Source of the DNA: Pseudarthrobacter equi
GTDB taxonomy: Bacteria > Actinomycetota > Actinomycetes > Actinomycetales > Micrococcaceae
DNA: 64,000 bases
Assembly (NCBI RefSeq): GCF_900105535.1
Contig: NZ_LT629779.1
Location: 2,170,001 to 2,234,000 of the forward strand
Direction: 5' to 3'
Position numbers and translations under genes: made by a program. The notes beneath the pieces were generated by a model that saw only the letters and a list, made by a program, of their open reading frames with translations, was not told where the DNA came from and made no database searches. This document shows positions 8,441-17,281 of the stretch, piece by piece. The stretch's first letter is position 1. Each line of letters begins with the position of its first letter.

Positions 8441-9801
8441 AGCGCCGAGCTGCCGGTGATGCCTGCGGTGGACTCGATGACAGGGCGCATCTTCTTCTCT
8501 AACGCCTCGTAGAACATGGACAGCGGGAATTCATCGTCCAGCACCTGATCGGTCAGGCCCCGCGGGGCACCGGACAGGGGGAGGGCGTCCGGGCCCTTTG
8601 CCCAGACGGACGCCGGGTTGGGCGTGACCGTGCCGGAGATGAGCTCGTAGGCTGCCAGCCAGTGGGCGGTCTTGGGCCGGTCGATGGAGCGCCAGTAGAG
8701 GTCATCAATCCGTGCCCCGAGCGCCATGACGGCGTCCGGCACCCCGTCCCAGTCGATGGTGAGCCGGGTATCGGTCCAGTGCAGGACGTGCTGCTGGTGC
8801 AGCCACGCGAAGAGCAGTTGGCCACCCAGGCCGTCGTAGTTGCGGACGCGGCTCCCGGTGATGGCGAAGCGGAAGATCCGGTCGAAGATGACGGCGTACT
8901 GCACCAGTTTGGCGTGCCGGCGGGCTTCAGGATCGGCGTCGTCGTCCTTCTCGATGCGCACGGATTCCCGGAAGGCTGTGAGGTCGCAGCGGAGTTCTTC
9001 CAGCGAGTACAGGAAGAAGGGCATGCGCTGCTTGATCATGAACGGATCGAAGGGCAGGTCGCCGCGCATGTGGGTCCGGTCGTGGATCAGGTCCCACATG
9101 ACGAAGGTGGCCTCGGTCAGGTCCTGGTCGGCCAGCAGCTCAGCGGCGCCCTCGGGCAGTTCCAGGCGGGTGGTCTCAGCAGCGGCCTTGAGCACGCGCC
9201 GGAAGCGCGCGGCTTCGCGGTCGGCAAAGATGGCACCCCAGGTGAAGGTGGGGGTGGTGCTGACGGCCACGGTTTCCGGGAAGAGGACCGCTGAGTTGGT
9301 GTCGTAGCCTGCGGTGAAGTCGACGAACCGGATGGGAACAAACAGTTTGTTGGAGTAGTCGCCTGCCTCCAGGCCGGCGATGAACTCGGGCCAGATGACC
9401 TCGATCAGCACGGCCTCCACCAGCCGGCTGCTGCTGCCGTTCTGGGTGTACATGGGGAAGACCACCAGGTGCTGGAGGCCGTCCTGCCGGAGTTCCTGGG
9501 GCTGGAAGGACAGCAGCGACGAGAGGAAGTCCGGAACAGCGAACCCGCCTGCCACCCAGGCCGTGAAGTCGGCGCAGACCGCGTCAAGGTAGGCGGCATC
9601 GTGCGGGAAGGCCGGGGCAAGGGCCCGCACGGCGTCCACGATGCTGTCAACGTGCAGTGCCGCCGTGCTGTGACGTGCCGCATCCGGCACGGAACCGTCC
9701 GCGGCCTGCAGTCCCTGGAGGGCTGACGCTGCGGTCCGGAGGCGGATCCAGTCATGGTTGTCCGCGGAAATCCGGGGGACGGCGGTGAGGGTTTCAGTCA
9801 T
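8437..9801 (-). CDS. DUF6421 family protein
   Basis: This protein of 454 residues matches the actinobacterial DUF6421 family as I recall it. It is soluble, has no signal peptide, and contains conserved-looking segments such as FMWDLIHDRTHMRGDLPFDP split across the middle and FPMYTQNGSSSR. The HDRTHMRGD stretch could bind metal, but no reaction is established. The ATG at 9801 is chosen because AAAGG lies upstream and the residues before it do not look coding. It is the first gene of an operon with the SDR, and two inverted repeats lie in its leader. Confidence 0.75.
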   Translation of the reverse strand: MTETLTAVPRISADNHDWIRLRTAASALQGLQAADGSVPDAARHSTAALHVDSIVDAVRALAPAFPHDAAYLDAVCADFTAWVAGGFAVPDFLSSLLSFQPQELRQDGLQHLVVFPMYTQNGSSSRLVEAVLIEVIWPEFIAGLEAGDYSNKLFVPIRFVDFTAGYDTNSAVLFPETVAVSTTPTFTWGAIFADREAARFRRVLKAAAETTRLELPEGAAELLADQDLTEATFVMWDLIHDRTHMRGDLPFDPFMIKQRMPFFLYSLEELRCDLTAFRESVRIEKDDDADPEARRHAKLVQYAVIFDRIFRFAITGSRVRNYDGLGGQLLFAWLHQQHVLHWTDTRLTIDWDGVPDAVMALGARIDDLYWRSIDRPKTAHWLAAYELISGTVTPNPASVWAKGPDALPLSGAPRGLTDQVLDDEFPLSMFYEALEKKMRPVIESTAGITGSSAL

Positions 9802-9820
9802 CGTCGCTGCCTTTCTGGGC

Positions 9821-9856
9821 GTTGCTTGCTTCTCTCTTCGGAGCGTAGCAAGCAAC
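9821..9856. promoter_or_regulatory. Inverted repeat in the leader of the DUF6421 gene
   Basis: GTTGCTTGCT (9821-9830) and AGCAAGCAAC (9847-9856) are perfect 10-base inverted arms with 16 bases between them, 20-55 bases upstream of the DUF6421 start. They could be an operator or an RNA hairpin in the 5' leader. No run of T follows. Confidence 0.5.
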
Positions 9857-9886
9857 AAGCAGAACTAATCTGAAAAGCGATTGAGG

Positions 9887-9907
9887 CTAAGAAAGACTAT
9901 TTCTCAG
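9887..9907. promoter_or_regulatory. AT-rich 21-bp dyad, possible Lrp/AsnC-type site
   Basis: CTAAGAAA and TTTCTCAG form 8-base arms with one mismatch around a 5-base centre. The AT-rich character and 21-bp span resemble Lrp/AsnC-family sites. It lies about 90 bases upstream of the DUF6421 gene on the minus strand. The regulator class is an inference. Confidence 0.35.
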
Positions 9908-10037
9908 CTCCGTGCTCTGCGCGTTGAGCCCGCCCTGCGCTGGGGGATCGTGGTTCTGGGCGCGCCCTGTGAACGGACCGGCGGGCGGACCCGGCAGGGC
10001 TGACTGCCGCGCCCGCCCGCCGGCACTGGCTGCTGAA

Positions 10038-10586
10038 TCAGCCCGCCGCAGTACCGTCCGTCGGCACCGTGCCGTCCGCCGCCTCTGCCCCGTCCTTCGG
10101 GACGAGCCGCAGCGACACGGAGTTGATGCAGTAGCGCTGGTCCGTGGGAGTACCGTAGCCCTCGCCGTCGAACACGTGGCCCAGGTGCGAATCGCAGGCG
10201 CCGCAGCGGACCTCCACGCGGTCCATCCCCATGGTGCGGTCGTGGATGTAGCGGACCGTGCCCTCGGCCAGCGGGGCCCAGAAAGACGGCCAGCCGCAGT
10301 GCGAATCGAACTTCTCGTTGCTGGTGAACAGTTCGGTCCCGCAGGCCCGGCACTGGTACACGCCCGCAGTGTGGGTGTCCCAGTACTCGCCGGTGTACGG
10401 GCGCTCGGTCCCAGCCTGCCGGAGGACGCGGTACTCCTCGGGCGTCAGTTCCTCGCGCCACTGCGCGTCGGACTTCTGCACGGCGGCCGCGCCGTCCTCC
10501 CCGCCGGTGCCGTGGGAATCGGCTGCCGGGTCCGCGACAGCGTGGGTGGCCTTGTTTCCGAAAATGTTGTTTCCGAAGATACTCAT
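10038..10586 (-). CDS. msrB: Peptide-methionine (R)-S-oxide reductase
   Basis: This enzyme of 182 residues repairs methionine-R-sulfoxide in proteins. The SelR domain runs from about residue 40 to 165. It has the zinc-binding pairs CRAC and CGAC, the family segment HCGWPSFWAP, and the catalytic Cys in RYCINSVSL. An extra 35 N-terminal residues and about 17 Ala/Gly/Thr-rich C-terminal residues flank it. It has no signal peptide and so acts in the cytoplasm. It lies 14 bases downstream of the hypothetical gene at 10601-11092 on the same strand. Confidence 0.95.
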   Translation of the reverse strand: MSIFGNNIFGNKATHAVADPAADSHGTGGEDGAAAVQKSDAQWREELTPEEYRVLRQAGTERPYTGEYWDTHTAGVYQCRACGTELFTSNEKFDSHCGWPSFWAPLAEGTVRYIHDRTMGMDRVEVRCGACDSHLGHVFDGEGYGTPTDQRYCINSVSLRLVPKDGAEAADGTVPTDGTAAG

Positions 10587-10600
10587 GTTGTGGTCAACGC

Positions 10601-11092
10601 CTAGGAATCGCCGATAAATCCCGATCCTGCGTACAGGTGCAGGACGGGGATGCCGAGCTGGTCCTGGGCCTTGTTCGCCCAGTCGGTGTGGAAGGTATCG
10701 GACACCGCGTGTGGCCGCGTGATCACCACTGCCTGCGTGGCGCCGGTGTCCCTGACCCTGGCCACCAGCCCGTTGACGGCACCGCCGTCCACCACTTCAC
10801 CGTCCACTCCGGCGCCCAGTCCTTCCAGGGCGGCAAGTGAGGCTGACAGGGTCTCCGTGGCGTGCGCCCGTTCCTCGGCGGGGTCCGGCGCGCGGGAGGT
10901 CAGTTCGCGGAAGGCCGCGGCAATTTCCAGGAGGGAGAGGTGTTCGAGGAAATCCACCAGCAGGTGCCGTTCGGTGTTGGCCGGCACAAGGACCAGCAGC
11001 CGGGAGTCTGCTCCGTCCACCAGGCGTTCGATGTTCAGGCGGTCGTCCGCCCCCAGTGGCTCTTCGGTCAGGATGACGATGGGTTCGCTCAT
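10601..11092 (-). CDS. Conserved hypothetical protein
   Basis: This protein of 163 residues begins MSEPIVILTEEPLGADD and ends with an alpha/beta pattern (VVITRPHAVSD, LGIPVLHLYAG). The alternating strands and helices suggest a small Rossmann-like domain, loosely like universal stress proteins, but the family nucleotide-binding motif is not seen. It is encoded directly upstream of msrB and is probably cotranscribed with it. I do not recognise its function. Confidence 0.7.
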   Translation of the reverse strand: MSEPIVILTEEPLGADDRLNIERLVDGADSRLLVLVPANTERHLLVDFLEHLSLLEIAAAFRELTSRAPDPAEERAHATETLSASLAALEGLGAGVDGEVVDGGAVNGLVARVRDTGATQAVVITRPHAVSDTFHTDWANKAQDQLGIPVLHLYAGSGFIGDS

Positions 11093-11230
11093 GGCCTTAG
11101 CCTAGCCCTGTGCGTGGGGAGCCGCACTCACCTGTACACGGGGCTGTCACGGTGTACGGGGGACCGGTCCACACAGGACCCGCCCGGCCCGGAATGCGGT
11201 GATCCTTCCGGTGACGGTAAGAATAGGAGC

Positions 11231-12508
11231 ATGGCTTCTTATCTGCGGACGCGCCCGGAGCACACTGCCCACACCCCGGAAACAGGGGGCATGTCGCTGG
11301 GGACCCGATGGGCTATCGCCGGTGCCATCGCAGGTAGTTCCCTCACTGGGCTGCTGGCTGCGGGTTCGTCAGCGCTCGCCGTATATTTCGCCCGCCGCGT
11401 CATTACGCCGGCGCGGCAGCGGACATCAGACCAGGAGGTCCTTGCGGTCATCCGCGATGGGCAAAAGCAGCAGGTGATCCTGGCCGCCACGGACGACACC
11501 ACGGTGGACGGCCGGTACGGCTTCTATTTCGATGGCGGCAGGGGACACGCCAGGATCGGCCGCATCATCTCCTATTCGCCGGCGGAACGGACTGTACTGC
11601 GCGAAGTCGAAGCGGTGTACGCCGGGGACCTTTCTGCCGCCCGGTGGGGCTGGTGGAGCGGCGCTCTCTACCCGGACCCGGCCGCCGTCGGCTATGCAGC
11701 CGAGGAGGTGGCCATTCCCGTGGAACGCGGCGAGGCGCCGGCCTGGCTGGTCCGCGCAGGCGGAACCGCACGGACATGGGCGCTCATGGTCCATGGGCGA
11801 GGCGCCAGCCGGCAGGAAGCGCTGCGGGCGGTGGGTCCGGCGCTGGAGCTGGGGCTGACCAGCCTGCTGTTGTCCTACCGCAATGACGGCCTGGCGCCTT
11901 CGGCGGACGATGGCCGGTATGGACTGGGGTCCACGGAATGGCAGGACATTGAGGCGGCCATCGGATACGCACTGGACAACGGCGCCGAGGAGGTTGTGCT
12001 CTTTGGCTGGTCCATGGGCGGGGCCATCTGCCTGCAGGCAGCGGACCTGTCCCGGTACCGGCACCTGATCCGGGCCATGGTCCTTGACGCCCCGGTCATC
12101 GACTGGGTCAACGTCCTGGCCCACCATGCGCAGCTGAACCGGATACCCTCGCTGGTGGGCCGGTATGGGCAGCTCATGCTGGGGCATCCGCTGGGACGCA
12201 GGCTGACGGGCTTGTCCGCGCCCGTGGACCTCAAGGCCATGGACTGGGTGTCACGTGCCGTCGAACTCCGGACCCCCACACTGATCCTGCACAGCGTCGA
12301 TGACGAGTACGTGCCCTACAAGCCGTCCGCGCTGCTGGCCGAGCGGAACCCTGAAATGGTGACCTTCGAAGCCTTCAACCACGCGCGGCACACCAAGGAA
12401 TGGAACGTGGACCCCGAGCGCTGGGAGCGGCTGGTGAAGGCATGGCTGCGGCAACAGCTCGCGCCGCGCCTCAACCCGGGCTCCCGGCCGGGAAACCAGC
12501 CTGGCTGA
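11231..12508 (+). CDS. Alpha/beta hydrolase with N-terminal membrane anchor
   Basis: This protein of 425 residues has one hydrophobic segment at about 28-56, followed by an alpha/beta hydrolase fold. The nucleophile Ser261 is in GFGWSMGG-like context (FGWSMGG), the oxyanion region is MVHGRGASRQEA, the acidic residue is in LHSVDDEYVP and the final His is in FNHARHTKEWN. It resembles membrane-anchored lysophospholipase or peptidase-like hydrolases; the substrate is unknown. The ATG at 11231 is preceded by TAGGAG. It stands alone on the plus strand, divergent from the msrB pair. Confidence 0.88.
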   Translation: MASYLRTRPEHTAHTPETGGMSLGTRWAIAGAIAGSSLTGLLAAGSSALAVYFARRVITPARQRTSDQEVLAVIRDGQKQQVILAATDDTTVDGRYGFYFDGGRGHARIGRIISYSPAERTVLREVEAVYAGDLSAARWGWWSGALYPDPAAVGYAAEEVAIPVERGEAPAWLVRAGGTARTWALMVHGRGASRQEALRAVGPALELGLTSLLLSYRNDGLAPSADDGRYGLGSTEWQDIEAAIGYALDNGAEEVVLFGWSMGGAICLQAADLSRYRHLIRAMVLDAPVIDWVNVLAHHAQLNRIPSLVGRYGQLMLGHPLGRRLTGLSAPVDLKAMDWVSRAVELRTPTLILHSVDDEYVPYKPSALLAERNPEMVTFEAFNHARHTKEWNVDPERWERLVKAWLRQQLAPRLNPGSRPGNQPG

Positions 12509-12530
12509 TCAGCGTGGTTAGTCAGAGTGG

Positions 12531-12572
12531 CTCGTCAGCCTGCCGGCTGCCCGCATTGGCAGCCCCGACGAG
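12531..12572. terminator. Stem-loop between convergent genes
   Basis: An outer CTCGTC/GACGAG pair encloses a perfect 7-bp stem GGCTGCC/GGCAGCC with loop CGCATT. It sits between the convergent hydrolase and ybaK genes and may end transcription from both sides. No U-tract is present. Confidence 0.45.
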
Positions 12573-12575
12573 CAG

Positions 12576-13070
12576 CTAGGCCTTGCTGCCGATCGGTGCG
12601 GTGACTGCGTTGGTCATCCGGACAAGGTCCAGCGGTGCAAGTTCGATATCAAGGCCGCGCCGGCCGCAGGAGACGAGCATGGTGTCCAGCTCCAGGGCGG
12701 AGGAGTCGAGCACCGTGGGGGAGGGGAGCCGTTGGCCAAGCGGTGAGATACCGCCCAGTACGTAGCCGGTCCGGCGTTGTGCGGCGGCCGGATCTGCCAT
12801 GGTGGCCTTCTTTGCCCCCATCGCCGCAGCGAAGGCTTTCAGGTCCAGGGTCCCGCTGACGGGAACGATGCCCACGGCCAGCCTGCCTTCAACCTCCACC
12901 ATCAGGGTCTTGAACACCCGTGCCGGATCGATCCCCAGGACTGCGGCCGCCTCCGCTCCGTAGCTGGCCACGGCCGGATCATGGGGATAGGGGTGCAGCA
13001 CGAAGGGAACCCCGGCGGCGGCGAGTGCCGCCGTGGCCGGGGTTCCCTGTGCAGTGCTTTTGCGTGCCAC
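12576..13070 (-). CDS. ybaK: Cys-tRNA(Pro) deacylase, YbaK/EbsC family
   Basis: This trans-editing protein of 164 residues hydrolyses Cys-tRNA(Pro) mischarged by prolyl-tRNA synthetase. It has the YbaK fold with the key Lys54 in FKTLMVEVEG, plus VVPVSGTLDLKAFA-like (IVPVSGTLDLK) and GYVLGGISPLGQ segments, all characteristic of the family. The length is normal. The GTG start lies 12 bases after the sufE stop, so the two genes are probably cotranscribed. Confidence 0.93.
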   Translation of the reverse strand: MARKSTAQGTPATAALAAAGVPFVLHPYPHDPAVASYGAEAAAVLGIDPARVFKTLMVEVEGRLAVGIVPVSGTLDLKAFAAAMGAKKATMADPAAAQRRTGYVLGGISPLGQRLPSPTVLDSSALELDTMLVSCGRRGLDIELAPLDLVRMTNAVTAPIGSKA

Positions 13071-13082
13071 GCGTCCGCGGCG

Positions 13083-13550
13083 TCAGGCGCGGACGCCGGA
13101 CGCTGCAGCTACCTTGCGCTTGATCCTGCCCAGCATCGCCGTCATGCCCCTCATCCGGAGCGGGGTGATGGCCCGGGTGAGGCCCAGCAGTTCGGGCATG
13201 TCGTCCGGTACTGAAAGGATTTCCGCTGCCGAGAGTCCATCCAGGCCTTCGTGCAGCACTCCGGCGAAGCCACGCGTTGTGGGCGCTTCAGCGGGGGCCT
13301 TGAAAAAGAGCCGGACTGCGGTGCCGGGACCGTCGCTGCCGTCCTTTTCCGTTTCGATGGTCAGGAACAGCGGCGACTGGCACTCCACTACCTGCTCCAG
13401 GAGCTCGGGGTGGTTGGTGAGCCGTTCGGGAAGTTCCGGAAGCCCCTCCGAGAATTCGAGCAGCAGCTGCAGCCGCTCGGGCTCGGACAGGGCCTGGAAG
13501 TCGTCCACAATCGCCGCAAGGGCGGAAGGCAAGGCTTGAGTAGTCATCAT
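13083..13550 (-). CDS. sufE: SufE-family Fe-S metabolism protein
   Basis: This protein of 155 residues accepts persulfide sulfur from a cysteine desulfurase for Fe-S assembly. The active Cys57 is in VVECQSPLFL, corresponding to the family GCQS motif. It lies just downstream of a rhodanese-type sulfurtransferase on the same strand, a pair that is common in actinobacteria and fits a sulfur-transfer role. The spacing to the upstream gene is 24 bases. Confidence 0.93.
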   Translation of the reverse strand: MMTTQALPSALAAIVDDFQALSEPERLQLLLEFSEGLPELPERLTNHPELLEQVVECQSPLFLTIETEKDGSDGPGTAVRLFFKAPAEAPTTRGFAGVLHEGLDGLSAAEILSVPDDMPELLGLTRAITPLRMRGMTAMLGRIKRKVAAASGVRA

Positions 13551-13574
13551 GGCCAGTTTACGCGGGAGCTTTCG

Positions 13575-14498
13575 TCAGACTCCAACGGTGACGGGGAAGG
13601 AGCCGCGCTCGGCACCCTTGACGATGGGGACGCGGACGGCGTTGCCCCACTCGGTCCAGGAGCCGTCATAGTTACGGACGGACTCGAAGCCCAGCAGGAA
13701 CTTCAGTGCAAACCAGGTGTGGCTGGAACGCTCGCCGATGCGGCAGTAGGCCACCACGTCGTCGCCCGCGGCAAGGCCGGCCTCGCCGAGGTAGATGGCG
13801 TCAAGTTCTTCCCGGCTGCGGAACGTGCCGTCTTCGGCCGCTGCGCGGGCCCACGGCACGGAGGCAGCAGTGGGGATGTGGCCGCCGCGCAGTGCACCCT
13901 CTTCCGGGTAGGCCGGCATGTGGGTGCGCTGGCCGGTGTACTCCTCGGCGGAGCGGACGTCGATCAGGGGCTTGCCCAGGTGGGCCAGCACGTCGTCTTT
14001 GAAGGCGCGGATGGGGGCATCGTCGCGCTCCACCACGGGGTAGTTGCCCTGGGCGGGCGCAGGCTTGTCCTTGGTCAGTTCCCGGCCTTCGGCGATCCAC
14101 TTGTCCCGGCCGCCGTCGAGCAGGCGCACGTCCTGGTGGCCGAAAAGGGTGAAGACCCACAGGGCGTAGGCGGCCCACCAGTTGGACTTGTCGCCGTAGA
14201 TCACCACGGTGCTGTCGCGGGAGATGCCCTTCGAGGCGGCCAGCTCAGCGAAGGCTGCGCCGTCAACGTAGTCGCGGGTGACGTCGTCGTTCAGGTCGGT
14301 GTGCCAGTCGATCTTTACTGCGCCGGGGATGTGGCCGGTCTCGTAGAGCAGCACGTCCTCGTCCGATTCCACGACAACCAGCTCACCGTTGGCAACGGCG
14401 CCGCTCTCCAAGGCGGAGGCGAGCCACTCGGTGGAAACCAGCCGCTCCGGGTGGGCGTAGGCGGCGAACTTTTCATTCTGTTCAACGGGGTAGGGCAT
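13575..14498 (-). CDS. Thiosulfate/3-mercaptopyruvate sulfurtransferase (double rhodanese)
   Basis: This protein of 307 residues has two rhodanese domains. The N-terminal one (about 20-140) is inactive, with Asp/Lys at the loop in YGDKSNWWA. The C-terminal one carries the catalytic Cys252 in [11 protein letters not shown]. It transfers sulfane sulfur from thiosulfate or mercaptopyruvate to a thiol acceptor such as cyanide, thioredoxin or SufE. It belongs to the CysA/SseA group usual in mycobacteria and arthrobacters and is probably the first gene of an operon with sufE and ybaK. Confidence 0.93.
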   Translation of the reverse strand: MPYPVEQNEKFAAYAHPERLVSTEWLASALESGAVANGELVVVESDEDVLLYETGHIPGAVKIDWHTDLNDDVTRDYVDGAAFAELAASKGISRDSTVVIYGDKSNWWAAYALWVFTLFGHQDVRLLDGGRDKWIAEGRELTKDKPAPAQGNYPVVERDDAPIRAFKDDVLAHLGKPLIDVRSAEEYTGQRTHMPAYPEEGALRGGHIPTAASVPWARAAAEDGTFRSREELDAIYLGEAGLAAGDDVVAYCRIGERSSHTWFALKFLLGFESVRNYDGSWTEWGNAVRVPIVKGAERGSFPVTVGV

Positions 14499-14727
14499 GG
14501 TGTTGGCCTTTCATCGAGGACACGGGAGGGCCGCGCAGTGCGGTAAACGGCTCCTGCATGGGGACCTTTCCCCACACTATCCAGCGGCAGATGTGTTGTC
14601 CGTATTCCGTTAACAGGGCGAAATGTTGGCTTCATCACCCCGGGTGGTCCCGCCGACGCTGCGCCGGGACGGGGACCGTGAAGCCGGTATCCTTTCTGGG
14701 GACCACCTACCAGCAGAACGGACCACC

Positions 14728-15765
14728 TTGGTACAGATCGAACAGCTTGCGGCGCGCACTCCTGCAGTGTCGGTGAACGAACTCCTTAAGGGTTTCTATC
14801 CATCGCCGCGGTTTGGCCAGGTGTCCTTCGCCAGCTACCGTCCGGACCCGAAGCAGCCCAGCCAGGCTGCTGCCGTCCAGGCGCTGGAGGGGTTTGCCGG
14901 TAACGTGGCACCGTCTGACGGCGGCGGGCTCTTCAGGAAACTGTTCGGCAAGAAGGACAGCTCGCGTGCCGGCATCTACCTCGACGGCGGATTCGGCGTG
15001 GGCAAGACCCACCTCCTCGCGTCGCTCTGGCACGCCGCCCCCGGGCCGAAGGCCTTCGGCACCTTCGTTGAGTACACCAACCTGGTGGGCGCCCTGTCCT
15101 TCCGCAAAACGGTTGACGCACTCAGCAGCTACAAGCTGGTGTGCATCGACGAATTCGAACTCGACGACCCGGGCGACACCGTCCTGATGTCCAGGCTGAT
15201 GCGGGAACTGGCCGACGCCGGCGTGAAGCTGGCTGCCACCTCCAACACCCTGCCCGGCTCACTGGGTGATGGCCGCTTCGCTGCCGTGGATTTCCAGCGC
15301 GAGATCCAGGTCCTGGCGGACCAGTTCGACGTTATCCGCATCGACGGCGAAGACTTCCGCCACCGCGGCTTGCCGGCAGCCCCCGCCCCGCTGAAGAACA
15401 GCGAACTGTCCTCCCACATGAAGGCCGAATTCGACGGCAAGACGGTGGCCCAGGACGAGTTCAGCACCCTGATCCACCACCTCGCGGGCGTGCACCCGAG
15501 CCGGTACCGCCAGCTCATCGACGGAATTGACGGCGTGGTGTGGCGCAACGTGGAAACCATCACCGAGCAGGCCGTGGCGCTGCGGTTCGTGGTCTTGGCG
15601 GACCGTCTTTACGACAAGGACGTCCCTATCCTTGCCAGCGGCGTTCCGTTCGACAAGCTCTTCACAGAGGAAATGATGGCCGGCGGCTACATGAAGAAGT
15701 ACTTCCGTGCCGTGTCCAGGCTCACTGCACTGGCCCGCGAAGGCCAGAACCACGAACCGTCCTAG
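14728..15765 (+). CDS. zapE: Cell division protein ZapE (AFG1-like ATPase)
   Basis: This AFG1-family P-loop ATPase of 345 residues is associated with the Z-ring in proteobacteria; its role in actinobacteria is inferred. Walker A is GGFGVGKTH (87-95) and Walker B is VCIDEFELDD (about 138-147). A sensor-like ATSNTLP and the C-terminal AFG1 segment YFRAVSRL are present. I chose the TTG at 14728, which starts MVQIEQLAARTP, because the residues before it are unlike the family. The ribosome binding site is weak. The gene is divergent from the sulfurtransferase. Confidence 0.88.
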   Translation: MVQIEQLAARTPAVSVNELLKGFYPSPRFGQVSFASYRPDPKQPSQAAAVQALEGFAGNVAPSDGGGLFRKLFGKKDSSRAGIYLDGGFGVGKTHLLASLWHAAPGPKAFGTFVEYTNLVGALSFRKTVDALSSYKLVCIDEFELDDPGDTVLMSRLMRELADAGVKLAATSNTLPGSLGDGRFAAVDFQREIQVLADQFDVIRIDGEDFRHRGLPAAPAPLKNSELSSHMKAEFDGKTVAQDEFSTLIHHLAGVHPSRYRQLIDGIDGVVWRNVETITEQAVALRFVVLADRLYDKDVPILASGVPFDKLFTEEMMAGGYMKKYFRAVSRLTALAREGQNHEPS

Positions 15766-15773
15766 TCCGTCCG

Positions 15774-15793
15774 GCGGGGCGGCGATGCCCCGC
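15774..15793. terminator. Stem-loop between zapE and benE
   Basis: GCGGGGC and GCCCCGC form a perfect 7-bp stem with loop GGCGAT between the convergent zapE and benE genes. No T-run follows, so its role as a terminator is by position. Confidence 0.4.
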
Positions 15794-15816
15794 GCTGTAC
15801 CCCTCGCCGGCAGTTC

Positions 15817-17073
15817 CTAGGCGCGGTCCTTCGCGCCTGCGTGCCCACCGTCCAGCAGTTTCCGTTCCCGGCGGGGGACCAGCAGCGTCCTGACCAGCAG
15901 GCCGGCAAGGAGCGCCCAAAACGCCGACCCGATCCCGGCGAACGCGAGCCCCGAAGCGGCCATCAGGAATGTGACGGCCGGGGCGATGCGGTCCTCGGCA
16001 TCAGCCAGCGCCGAGGAAACGGACGCCGCGAGCGTGCCCAGGAGCGCCAACCCGGCCACGGCTTCCAGCATGCCCGCGGGGGCCGCACTGACCAGGGTGA
16101 CCAGCGCGGCCGAGAATGCGGCCAGCACCAGGTAGGCCAGCCCGGAAGTAAATCCTGCAACCCAGCGCCTGCTCCGGTTGCTGCCGGCCTCCTCGCCGGC
16201 AGCGAGGGCCGCGCTCAGTGCGGCAAGGTTGATGGCATGGCCGCCGAACGGCGCGCCCAGGACAGTGCCGGCACCGGTCACCAGCATCGATGCCCGCCAC
16301 GGCGTGGCAAAGCCGAACGAGCGCAGCACCGCCACACCCGGAACGTTCTGGGAGGCCATGGTGACCACGAACAACGGCAGGGCAATGCCCACCATTGCCT
16401 GCAGGCTGAAGGACGGCGTGGTCCACACGAGTTCCGGCAGCACCCCTCCCGTTCCTACACCCGTTCCTGTGGCAGCCAAGGATACGGCGATCACTCCCAG
16501 CGCCACCACAAGAGCCGCAGGGACAGCCCAGCGCGGGGCAAACCTCATCATGAGCAACCAGCAGGCAATGACCGGAGCCACAAAGAGCGGAACGGAACCC
16601 AGTGCGGTGAACGGTGCCAGGCATAACTGCAGCAGGACGCCGGCCAGCATAGCCTGGGCGAGCGACGCGGGTATACGCGCCATCAGCCGGCCGAGGGCAG
16701 GGATAAGCCCGGTCAGGGCTATCAGCACCCCGGCGGCAAGGAAGGCTCCGACGGCGGCCGGCCAGCCGCCGTCGGGCGTTCCGGACGTGACCAGCAGCGC
16801 TGCGCCCGGCGTGGACCAGGCAAGCGTGACCGGAACCTTGGACCGCCAGGCAAGCAGCAGGACGCCGACGCCGACCGCCAGGGTGAGTGCCAGCAGGCCC
16901 GAGGCAGCCTGGGCCGGGTTGGCCCCCACGGCCTTGAGCCCGGCGAGGACGACAGCGAAAGAGGACGTAAAGCCCACCAGGGCCGTGACAATACCGGCAA
17001 CGACGGGCCGGGAATCGAAGGAGGAGGGCCCGGACGTCCGGCCGGGGCGGGTGGGTGCGGAAGACTTCGCCAT
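15817..17073 (-). CDS. benE: BenE-family benzoate/H+ symporter-like permease
   Basis: This integral membrane protein of 418 residues has about 12 hydrophobic segments. Segments such as AWSTPGAALLVTSG, FVVTMASQNVPGVAVLRSFG and FGGHAINLAALSAA are typical of the BenE family. It probably imports benzoate or a related aromatic acid with protons. No aromatic degradation genes are nearby, so the substrate is uncertain. It is convergent with zapE. Confidence 0.9.
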   Translation of the reverse strand: MAKSSAPTRPGRTSGPSSFDSRPVVAGIVTALVGFTSSFAVVLAGLKAVGANPAQAASGLLALTLAVGVGVLLLAWRSKVPVTLAWSTPGAALLVTSGTPDGGWPAAVGAFLAAGVLIALTGLIPALGRLMARIPASLAQAMLAGVLLQLCLAPFTALGSVPLFVAPVIACWLLMMRFAPRWAVPAALVVALGVIAVSLAATGTGVGTGGVLPELVWTTPSFSLQAMVGIALPLFVVTMASQNVPGVAVLRSFGFATPWRASMLVTGAGTVLGAPFGGHAINLAALSAALAAGEEAGSNRSRRWVAGFTSGLAYLVLAAFSAALVTLVSAAPAGMLEAVAGLALLGTLAASVSSALADAEDRIAPAVTFLMAASGLAFAGIGSAFWALLAGLLVRTLLVPRRERKLLDGGHAGAKDRA

Positions 17074-17281
17074 ACCGGCAGGTTATCCGTGGTTGCGGCC
17101 CGGGTGGCAATTGCGATGCCCGCTGCACCACAGGCCGCCCTGTCAGCCAGTCGGGCTCTTGCCGGGGAGAGTGGCGCCGGCCAGCAGCCATGAGGCATTT
17201 AAACGCCAAAGGCGCGGGCGCCGCCTCCCGGCGGGACCCGCGCCCCGTTGACGTGCTGGGGCAATGCCCCGGCCGAGATCC

